From Gemmatimonadota bacterium (GTDB lineage Bacteria > Latescibacterota > UBA2968 > UBA8231), in NCBI GenBank assembly GCA_009845645.1, contig VXZF01000686.1, forward strand, positions 1 to 6,445: a DNA stretch of 6,445 bases, in the 5' to 3' direction. The translations under genes and the position numbers were made by a program. The notes beneath the pieces were generated by a model. The model ran no database searches, was not told the origin of the DNA, and saw nothing but the letters and a program-made list of their open reading frames with translations. Positions 1 through 5,739 of the stretch are shown piece after piece. Numbering within the stretch: the stretch's first letter is position 1; every line of letters starts with the position of its first letter.

Positions 1-883
1 GCATATTCTCGTATAGTTCGACGTAGCTTTCTTGGGATGCGTCGATATAGGGGATGTTGTACCAGATCCAGTCGACTAGCGTTTCGCTTTGCTCGGTCTC
101 GGCCGTGGGAAAGGCGGGGAGGACTTCCTCGTATTGGGTGGAGACCGTTATGAGCCAGCGCTCCTGAAAATCGCTGCGCTTGCCGTCGCCTTGGCTGGCG
201 TAGCTACAGCCGCCATTGAGCTGGACGAGGCGCTGAGATTCTGCTTCGGATGGGGCGTATAGGGTGGAAGCACGCGAGTAGTGCCAATCCACGAAACTAG
301 ACAGAAAGTAGCCCGCAGTGCAGAGGATGCGCGGGTAGTTATCGCCGAAGTTGAAATAGGGAATGGTGATCAGGCGTGGGTGCAAAGCCCCGGTGACTCG
401 GCCGAGCGCGAGGCCGGTGCCTTTGCCCTGCCCGCCCTCGATTTCCACGACGAGCGACTTGCCGTGGATGCGGAGTCGGTAGAGGAAGTTGGCTTGTTCC
501 TCTCCTAGTTTCCACTGCCAGCGGGCTTCGACGCAATCGCCGACTTGCTCGCAGGAGATGAAGTGCCGCTCTACTTCTTCGCTGTCAGGTGGTCGAACCG
601 AGCCTCCCATTACCACGGCAATCCCGCCGTCTTCGGCTGGTGTGATTGGGTCGCCATTGTTGACTTCCAACTCGATATCGGCGAAGGTTCCATCAATTGG
701 CGTGTAGATAAATTGGACCACGGCAGAGACGGAGCGGCTCTCAAAGACAAAGGAAATACCTTCTTTGCGGATCGAGGTTTCGACTTCTTCTTGGAGTGTG
801 GGAAAGATCGAGGGTTGGCTTTGGCTAGCGGATGCGGGTTGTTGCTCGCCCAGAGCCGTCGCCGCTCCTGTGAGGTCTGCCAT
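1..883 (-). CDS. Partial gene (5' end present, 3' end off the left edge): uncharacterised soluble protein, possibly carbohydrate-related beta-sandwich
   Basis: The minus strand is open from an ATG at 883-881 to the left edge: 294 codons with no stop. An AGGA ribosome-binding sequence lies 6 bases before the ATG, which supports this start. The product begins MADLTGAATALGEQQ, has no signal peptide or membrane segment, and has a polar, Gln/Ser/Ala-rich first 30 residues that look disordered. Residues 40-160 alternate hydrophobic and polar residues (SFVFESRSVSAVVQFIYTP, then KSLVVEIEGG), as in beta-sandwich domains. Residues 168-210 carry an aromatic-rich block (HPRLITIPYFNFGD, then FLSSFVDWHYSRASTLYAP) that resembles segments of large glycoside-hydrolase-like proteins with a galactose-mutarotase-like fold. 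That resemblance is from memory and weak, so no function is assigned. Amino-acid composition and codon use look like those of real protein. Small open frames on the opposite strand here (281-508, 489-707, 545-895) are taken as shadows of this gene. Confidence 0.8.
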   Translation of the reverse strand, partial: MADLTGAATALGEQQPASASQSQPSIFPTLQEEVETSIRKEGISFVFESRSVSAVVQFIYTPIDGTFADIELEVNNGDPITPAEDGGIAVVMGGSVRPPDSEEVERHFISCEQVGDCVEARWQWKLGEEQANFLYRLRIHGKSLVVEIEGGQGKGTGLALGRVTGALHPRLITIPYFNFGDNYPRILCTAGYFLSSFVDWHYSRASTLYAPSEAESQRLVQLNGGCSYASQGDGKRSDFQERWLITVSTQYEEVLPAFPTAETEQSETLVDWIWYNIPYIDASQESYVELYENM

Positions 884-928
884 GAAATGTCCTGACTCAG
901 CGCGTTTTTAATTTTTCCAAAGTCAAAT

Positions 929-957
929 AACTTAGATAATAAACGAGAGTATGTCAA
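929..957 (-). promoter_or_regulatory. Candidate sigma70-type promoter for the leftward gene
   Basis: Read on the minus strand, a perfect -35 hexamer TTGACA (957-952) is followed after 17 bases by TAAGTT (934-929). TAAGTT keeps the three most conserved -10 positions (T1, A2, T6). Transcription would start near 922, giving a leader of about 40 bases before the ATG at 883. The surrounding region is AT-rich, unlike the genes. The assignment is by pattern only. Confidence 0.45.
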
Positions 958-979
958 ACTGACGGCCCTTTGGTTTGAC
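953..979. repeat. Inverted repeat GTCAAAC / GTTTGAC in the divergent promoter region
   Basis: The arms at 953-959 and 973-979 are perfectly complementary over 7 bases, with a 13-base spacer. Each arm contains most of a -35-like hexamer, pointing outward towards one of the two divergent genes. The symmetry may simply be two back-to-back -35 elements. It could also be an operator for a dimeric regulator that controls both directions. No regulator gene lies in the window. Confidence 0.5.
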
Positions 980-1003
980 CGGAGGGCGAAGCCGATCTAT
1001 CTT
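975..1003 (+). promoter_or_regulatory. Candidate sigma70-type promoter for the rightward operon
   Basis: TTGACC (975-980) is followed after exactly 17 bases by TATCTT (998-1003), which matches the -10 consensus at four of six positions. Transcription would start near 1010, about 30 bases before the TTG start at 1042. A perfect TATAAT also occurs at 1012-1017 but has no good -35 at the usual distance, so it is a weaker alternative. The pattern mirrors the minus-strand promoter on the other side of the inverted repeat. Confidence 0.4.
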
Positions 1004-1041
1004 ATTGTTTTTATAATAACTTTAGTGGTGTGTAAACCGGC

Positions 1042-2277
1042 TTGAAATCAAGGGATTGCATAGTAGTTGGCGGTGGGGCCGCCGGGATGATAGCGGCCAT
1101 TGTCGCCGCCGAGGCGGGCGAGCGGGTGACCCTGCTCGAAGGCAGTGGAAAATTGGGGCGAAAAATATTGATTTCGGGCAATGGGCGCTGCAACCTGACG
1201 AATAAGGCAGCGGACGATCTCAGGCATTACCACGGCACGCATCCGCGTTTTGTCCGCAGTGCGCTAGAGCAATTCCGCCTAGACGAAACTTTGGCATTTT
1301 TTACCGATCTAGGGGTCGAGTTCCGCGAAGAGAAACGGCAACGCCTCTTTCCGGTGTCGGATCAAGCGCAGTCGGTTGTCGATTTGCTCGCGGACCGCAT
1401 GCGCTACCTAGGCGTCCGCGTCGAAACCAATGCCAAGGTGGTGGGTATGAGCCGCACTTCCAACTCGTCTCACTTTGAGTTGCACGACGCTGAGGGGCAG
1501 TGCTACACCGGGGCGCGCGTGATATTGGCTAGCGGCGGCGTCAGCCTCGCCCGCTTGGGAGCCGACCGCTCGGGTATGGATTTGGCAGTAGCCATGGGGC
1601 ATCAACTCACCGACCTCAAGCCCGGGTTGGTGCCCCTAATCAGCCCGGAAAAATACGTCGCCCGCATGCAAGGGCTTAAGATCCGGGCCGAAGTGCGCGT
1701 TGCGCTCAAAGGAGGGCGCGAGGCCGTTGACACAGACGACTTGCTCTTTGCGAAATACGGGGTTTCCGGGTTTGCCATATTAAACCTCAGCGCTCGCTTG
1801 GTGCCCGAGTTAGGGGCGAAACGCGCCGTGCTCCGGATCAATTTCTTCCCCGGCCGCAGCCCGGAAGCAATCAGTCAATTGCTCAAAGAGCGCTGGCAGC
1901 GCCATCCCCATCGCTCGCTCGAACTGAGCTTCGCCGGCCTGCTTTCCAGCAAATTGGTGCGGCCCCTCTTGGATCATTTGGGGTTTGACGCGGCGCAGCG
2001 GGTCGATCAGCTCAGCAAGGGCGCGCGCTGGCAGCTTGCTCAAAGTCTGACGAACTGGCCGATTGCGGTCAGCGGGCCGAGGCCCTTTGACTACGCCGAA
2101 GTGACGATTGGGGGCGTGCGCACCGAGGACATCAATCCCGATACGCTCGAATCCTTTTTGATCCCCGGCCTGTACTTTGCCGGCGAGATGGTTGACATTC
2201 ACGCCGACTTGGGGGGATTTAACTTCCAATGGGCTTGGGCCAGCGGCGTTCTCGCCGGTCGCCGGTTGGGATCGTGA
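1042..2277 (+). CDS. BaiN/YhiN-type (HI0933-like) NAD(P)/FAD-dependent oxidoreductase
   Basis: This is a 411-residue flavoprotein, the usual length for the HI0933-like family. An N-terminal Rossmann motif VGGGAAG (residues 9-15), with an acidic residue at Glu33 (LLEGS), binds the FAD nucleotide. The family signature follows at 39-54 (GRKILISGNGRCNLTN). The second FAD signature is at the C-terminus: GLYFAGEMVD (376-385) and GGFNFQWAW (391-399). The start is TTG at 1042: an in-frame TAA at 1033-1035 closes the frame upstream, and the next ATG (1087) would remove the FAD motif. The ribosome-binding sequence is poor. Members include BaiN, proposed to reduce bile-acid intermediates, but most have unknown substrates, so the true reaction is not assigned. 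It is probably cytoplasmic. It is the first gene of the five-gene run, and the next gene starts 39 bases later. Confidence 0.9.
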   Translation: MKSRDCIVVGGGAAGMIAAIVAAEAGERVTLLEGSGKLGRKILISGNGRCNLTNKAADDLRHYHGTHPRFVRSALEQFRLDETLAFFTDLGVEFREEKRQRLFPVSDQAQSVVDLLADRMRYLGVRVETNAKVVGMSRTSNSSHFELHDAEGQCYTGARVILASGGVSLARLGADRSGMDLAVAMGHQLTDLKPGLVPLISPEKYVARMQGLKIRAEVRVALKGGREAVDTDDLLFAKYGVSGFAILNLSARLVPELGAKRAVLRINFFPGRSPEAISQLLKERWQRHPHRSLELSFAGLLSSKLVRPLLDHLGFDAAQRVDQLSKGARWQLAQSLTNWPIAVSGPRPFDYAEVTIGGVRTEDINPDTLESFLIPGLYFAGEMVDIHADLGGFNFQWAWASGVLAGRRLGS

Positions 2278-2316
2278 GTACTGGCGCGATTTGTCTGTAG
2301 CCGTAGATTGAAATAG

Positions 2317-2922
2317 ATGCGAGCAGATGGGACAGGCCGGGTAGCCGGCATCATTTTGGCGGCGGGCATGTCCACCCGCATGGGACAGCTCAAACAGCTA
2401 TTGCCCTTGGGGGGGCGGGCGGCCATTGAATGGATCGCCGAAGTCGTGGGGCAGCGGTTAGATGAGGCAGTGGTCGTACTTGGCCACCGCGCCGAGGAGA
2501 TTGCCTCGGTATTGGCCGCTTATCCGGTCCGTCGGGTCGTCAATACCGACTATCAAACGGGCATGCTCTCTTCTGTGCAGTGCGGGGTGCAGGCTGTGGA
2601 TCCAGCAGCCGATTACTTGATTTGCCTAGGCGATCAACCCCGGCTGAGTGGAGCCGTAGTAGAGCAGGTTTTACAGGAGAGAAACCAGGTCGGTGAGGGC
2701 ATCATCATACCCACTGCCAACGGAAAAAGGGGGCATCCCGTATTGATCCGCAATGCCTATCGAGCGGAAATTTTAGGATTGCCGCTGAATGTGGGATTGA
2801 ACGCGGTGACGCGGGGCCATCCCGAGGATACGCATGAGCTGCCCGTGGCAGAGGCCGCCATTTTGACTGATATGGACACGCCTGTCGACTACCAGCGCGA
2901 GTTGGCCCACTGGCCAGAGTAG
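2317..2922 (+). CDS. mocA: MocA-like molybdopterin nucleotidyltransferase (MobA-like NTP transferase)
   Basis: The product has 201 residues, close to the roughly 190-200 of MocA and MobA. The nucleotide-binding loop LAAGMSTRMGQLKQLLP spans residues 14-30. NTDYQTGMLSSVQCG (76-90) and GDQP (105-108, metal-binding Asp106) follow, then GKRGHPVLI (136-144) and DMDTPVDY (185-192). This order is that of the MocA/MobA-like family; the LSS and RGHP blocks favour MocA, which transfers CMP from CTP to Mo-molybdopterin. The adjacent xdhC gene supports that choice, since XdhC uses the cytosine form of the cofactor. Where MocA proteins usually have a GD-x-GAR motif there is LPLNVGLNAVTRGHPEDTHE, so the acceptor site may differ. 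An in-frame TAG at 2314-2316 limits the start to ATG 2317 or later, and the loop needs residue 14 onward. A related sugar or cofactor nucleotidyltransferase role is the alternative. Confidence 0.8.
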   Translation: MRADGTGRVAGIILAAGMSTRMGQLKQLLPLGGRAAIEWIAEVVGQRLDEAVVVLGHRAEEIASVLAAYPVRRVVNTDYQTGMLSSVQCGVQAVDPAADYLICLGDQPRLSGAVVEQVLQERNQVGEGIIIPTANGKRGHPVLIRNAYRAEILGLPLNVGLNAVTRGHPEDTHELPVAEAAILTDMDTPVDYQRELAHWPE

Positions 2923-2925
2923 ATT

Positions 2926-4026
2926 ATGGACGACATCCTCACTGAAATTGTCCGGCGCAAGGAACAAGGCGAGCGAATGGCCTTGGCTTCGCTCGTGTGG
3001 AGTACCGGCTCAATTCCCATGAGCGAGCGAGCTAAAATGATCGTCGCCGAGGAAGGGGACGTCGTCGGCACCATCGGCGGCGGATGCCTCGAAGCCGAGG
3101 TCTTGAGCGCCGGCCGCACCGCGCTGGAGACCGGAGAAAACCAGCTCATGCGCTACACCATGACGGAAAAACAAGCTGGGGAAAGCGGCTTAAATTGCGG
3201 CGGCAGCGTGCGAATTTACACCGAAGTTATCGAGCCGGACGAGGGGGCCGACTTCTATAGCCGAGTGCTAGCGGCGCGTCAGGCGCGCAGCGGTTGCGCG
3301 TTGGCGACCCTACTCAAAAGTCGTTTTGACAACACTGGGGAGGGGAGGCTGTGGCTAGGGGCTGACGGCAGCACCTATGGCTCGCTGGGCACGTCCGAAG
3401 CCGACCTCCAGGTGGAGGAGCACTTGCCCGAAGTTCTGGTGTGCGAGCGCGGCCTAGTTTGCGCGTTGGATCCTAGTGCCAAGCTGGGAGAGACTGCGGA
3501 AGTATTTATCGAGCCGTTCTTGCCCGAACCTGTGCTCTACGTCTTTGGCGGAGGCCACGTAGGCGGGCAAATTTGCGCGCTGGCCAAGAACGTGGGCTTT
3601 CGCGTCGTCCTCATTGATGACCGTCCGACATTTGCCAATCCCGAGCGGCATCCGCAGGCCGATGAGTGCTTAGTCGCTGGCATGGAGGAGGTGTTTGCCG
3701 ATTTGCCCATCGACGACCAGTCCTACATCATCGCAGCCACGCGCGGTCACCAGCACGACGAAATCGTCGTTGAAGCGGCGATCAAGACGCCAGCGCGCTA
3801 CATCGGGATGCTGGGCAGCGAGCGCAAGAAGCTCATTTTGTGGCGGCGGATCGCCGAGCGCGGCGGGGACTCGCAGCGCTTGGACGCCGTCTTTGCGCCG
3901 ATTGGTTTCAACATCGGCGCAGATACCCCGGCCGAGATCGCGGTCAGCGTCGTCGCCGAGCTGATCGAGCAGCGGCGCGGAACGCCCAAAGTGTGGAAGA
4001 CGAAGAGAAAAACTCATGGAGGATGA
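2926..4026 (+). CDS. xdhC: XdhC/CoxI-family molybdenum cofactor insertion and maturation factor
   Basis: The product has 366 residues with the two domains of the family. The N-terminal XdhC/CoxI domain shows GTIGGGCLEAEV (48-59) and GLNCGGSV (88-95); Cys91 in this CGG motif is the conserved cysteine of the family. The C-terminal Rossmann domain begins at VFGGGHVGGQ (206-215), continues through VLIDDR (228-233) and the conserved TRGHQHD (272-278), and ends with RYIGMLGSERKK (291-302) and GADTPAEIAVSVVAE (331-345). XdhC proteins bind Mo-molybdopterin cofactor, help its sulfuration and deliver it to xanthine-dehydrogenase-type enzymes in the cytoplasm. Near residue 31 the family's usual P-x-x-PGA-x-M stretch reads PMSERAKM, a modest divergence. 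The gene starts 3 bases after the MocA-like gene and overlaps the next gene by 11 bases. The target Mo-enzyme is not in the window. Confidence 0.93.
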   Translation: MDDILTEIVRRKEQGERMALASLVWSTGSIPMSERAKMIVAEEGDVVGTIGGGCLEAEVLSAGRTALETGENQLMRYTMTEKQAGESGLNCGGSVRIYTEVIEPDEGADFYSRVLAARQARSGCALATLLKSRFDNTGEGRLWLGADGSTYGSLGTSEADLQVEEHLPEVLVCERGLVCALDPSAKLGETAEVFIEPFLPEPVLYVFGGGHVGGQICALAKNVGFRVVLIDDRPTFANPERHPQADECLVAGMEEVFADLPIDDQSYIIAATRGHQHDEIVVEAAIKTPARYIGMLGSERKKLILWRRIAERGGDSQRLDAVFAPIGFNIGADTPAEIAVSVVAELIEQRRGTPKVWKTKRKTHGG

Positions 4027-5026
4027 ACTGCGCTACGGGGTGGCCGCCTGTCAGGTTGACCAACCCAATCCCACCGACCGCGCTGAAATGGCCCGCAACA
4101 CCGCTCGCATGGTCGAAATGGTCGATATGGCCGTTGAAGGCTACGAGCCATTTATGGACATCAAGTTGCTGGCCTTTCCCGAATTTGGCCACGCCGCCCC
4201 GATCTATCCCACCGCCAAGAGCTTGCTGGCCAAATTGGCCGTTCCCATTCCCAACGAGCACACGGCCCGCTTGGAGGACAAAGCCCGAGAATTGGGCGTG
4301 TACATCCAAACGGCTACTTTTCTCGAAGAGGACCCCCAATGGCCGGGCAAGGTGTTCAATACGACCTGCCTGCTCGGGCCGGAAGGGCTGTGGTACAAGT
4401 ACCGCAAGGTCAACCCTTGGATCCCTTGGGAAGTCCACGCTAGCCCCCACGACTTAGCCGACTACGAGGACGAACTGTTCCCGGTGGCCCAGACGCCTAT
4501 CGGCTGCATTGGCGCGGCGATTTGCTACGACTGGCTCTTTCCCGAGCCACTGCGCCAACTCACAGCCAACGGTGCTGAAATCCTCGTCCGCGTCTCGGCC
4601 TATATGGACCCTTGGGGGGCGACGCCGCCGATGGATTGGTGGACGACGGTCAATCGTTGTCGGGCCTTGGAGAATACGGCGTATGTGCTCGCCGCCAATC
4701 AAGGAGCCGAGTTGAGTCACTATCCGCCTTTTTCTTGGCCGGGTGGTTCAATGGTCGTCGATTTTGACGGCCGCATCCTCGCGCAAGCCGACCCGGGGCC
4801 AGGGGAAAAAATCGTCGTCTCCGAAGTCGATATCGGGGCCTTGCGGCACGTCCGCAAGCGGCGCGCCGGCCACCACACCTTGGCCCACCTGCGCAGCGAG
4901 GCGTACCCTATGTACGGACAGCCATGCTATCCGCAGGGCAGCTTCTCCGCAGAGGACAATCACACCGTCGCCATGAACGAAGATCGCATCGCCGAGGTGA
5001 AGCAGAGGATAACCCGACAGCCGTGA
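4016..5026 (+). CDS. Carbon-nitrogen hydrolase, nitrilase/aliphatic amidase superfamily
   Basis: The product has 336 residues, and the full Glu-Lys-Cys catalytic triad of the superfamily is visible: Glu56 in LAFPEFG, Lys131 in YKYRKVNPW, and Cys170 in AAICYDWLFPE. The core alpha-beta-beta-alpha fold runs from YGVAACQVD (7-15) to about residue 275. It is followed by a roughly 60-residue tail, as in amidases and some N-carbamoyl hydrolases. Members hydrolyse nitriles, amides or carbamoyl groups with a cysteine nucleophile. The bulky DPWGATPPMDWWTT stretch (198-211) and the PWEVHASPHD insert (137-146) recall amidase-type members rather than a known nitrilase, but the substrate is not set. ATG 4016 lies inside xdhC (11-base overlap), implying translational coupling; a weak GAAGAG precedes it. 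Context suggests a nitrogen compound made by a molybdenum hydroxylase, which is inference. Confidence 0.9.
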   Translation: MEDELRYGVAACQVDQPNPTDRAEMARNTARMVEMVDMAVEGYEPFMDIKLLAFPEFGHAAPIYPTAKSLLAKLAVPIPNEHTARLEDKARELGVYIQTATFLEEDPQWPGKVFNTTCLLGPEGLWYKYRKVNPWIPWEVHASPHDLADYEDELFPVAQTPIGCIGAAICYDWLFPEPLRQLTANGAEILVRVSAYMDPWGATPPMDWWTTVNRCRALENTAYVLAANQGAELSHYPPFSWPGGSMVVDFDGRILAQADPGPGEKIVVSEVDIGALRHVRKRRAGHHTLAHLRSEAYPMYGQPCYPQGSFSAEDNHTVAMNEDRIAEVKQRITRQP

Positions 5027-5739
5027 GGCGCTATGGCGACCGGCAGATTCGCCGCACCCTGAGCAAATACAACACTCGACAGGTGAGCTGCACCTTGGCG
5101 ACTGGCTGCGAGTTGCAGATGACGGCAGTCGGCGATGTAGATGCCTTGGTGGACCGCATGATCGAGCGCGAGGGACGGCTCCAGAGGGTAGAGCGCTTTC
5201 CCTATTGGGCCGAGCTGTGGCCGACGGCGTTGGCTATGGCTCAGTGGTTTTGCCACGCCGAGGAGCCAATCCCCAGAGGTTGGGCTTGCGAATTAGGCTG
5301 CGGCTTGGGGCTAGTAGGCATTGCCTTAGCCAAGCTCGGTTGGCGCGTCGAAGCGACTGACTTTGTCGAGGATGCGCTGATTTTTGCCGCCCACAATGCC
5401 CGGCTCAACAGGGTCCAGCACAACCACCGGGTGGCCTACTTGGATTGGCGCAATCCCGTGGGAGGGCCGTATGAGTGCTTGGTGGGGTCAGACATCATCT
5501 ACGAAAAGAAGAATCACCGCTATCTAGAGCGCATCCTGCGCAAGCTCCTACTGCCCGGCGGTCGCTTTTACCTTGGGGATCCGCAGCGCAAGGACGCCGC
5601 TGCCTTCGTCGCGCGGCTCGTCGCCCAAGGCTATAGTCAGCGGCGGGAAACGCACGTCGAGACGTGGAATTCAGTCGAACACCAAGTCGCTATCTACGTA
5701 TTTACCAAGCCTCAAGACGCGAGCAGGGCGCTTAGGTGA
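5023..5739 (+). CDS. Class I SAM-dependent methyltransferase (METTL/protein-lysine or NNT1-like group)
   Basis: With a GTG start at 5023 the product has 238 residues. The start was chosen because GTG overlaps the upstream TGA by four bases (GTGA), a common sign of coupled translation. An earlier ATG at 4924 would overlap the hydrolase by more than 100 bases and add a basic tail unlike the family. ATG 5119 would drop the N-terminal strands (VSCTLATGCELQMTAVGD) that look like those of relatives. Seen from the GTG start: PYWAELWP (60-67), a family hallmark before the fold; SAM motif I ELGCGLGLVGIAL (90-102); acidic motif II ATDF (111-114); SDIIYE (156-161), like the D-x-x-Y-E of the METTL/FAM86/NNT1 group; and PGG (178-180). 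These enzymes methylate protein lysines or small molecules such as nicotinamide; the target here is unknown. It probably ends the operon. Confidence 0.85.
   Translation: MRRYGDRQIRRTLSKYNTRQVSCTLATGCELQMTAVGDVDALVDRMIEREGRLQRVERFPYWAELWPTALAMAQWFCHAEEPIPRGWACELGCGLGLVGIALAKLGWRVEATDFVEDALIFAAHNARLNRVQHNHRVAYLDWRNPVGGPYECLVGSDIIYEKKNHRYLERILRKLLLPGGRFYLGDPQRKDAAAFVARLVAQGYSQRRETHVETWNSVEHQVAIYVFTKPQDASRALR

Noticed and set aside
281..895. Plus-strand frames of 72-116 codons at 281-508, 489-707 and 545-895
   Set aside because: They lie antisense to the continuous leftward frame, show no family motif, overlap each other, and lack ribosome-binding sites. The minus-strand gene explains the region better.
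610..957. Minus-strand frame of 115 codons starting at 957
   Set aside because: It is a shifted reading of the leftward gene, with a low-complexity Ser/Lys/Arg composition. It also runs through the proposed promoter.
1012..1017. Perfect TATAAT as the main -10 element of the rightward operon
   Set aside because: No acceptable -35 lies 16-18 bases upstream; TTGACC is 31 bases away. TATCTT at the correct 17-base spacing is preferred, though TATAAT remains possible.
1810..2229. 139-codon minus-strand frame
   Set aside because: It is antisense to the conserved flavoprotein and shows no recognisable motif.
2278..2316. Possible terminator or promoter between the flavoprotein and the MocA-like gene
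   Set aside because: The 39 bases show neither a GC-rich hairpin with a T-run nor a good -35/-10 pair, so read-through is assumed.
3944..4450. 168-codon minus-strand frame across the xdhC/hydrolase junction
   Set aside because: It lies wholly opposite two genes with intact catalytic motifs. Long antisense frames are expected in GC-rich genes with strong third-position bias.
3840..4457. 205-codon plus-strand frame overlapping the end of xdhC and the start of the hydrolase
   Set aside because: It is a frame-shifted shadow with an Arg/Ala/Pro/Trp-rich composition. Both real genes in this stretch have intact motifs in their own frames.
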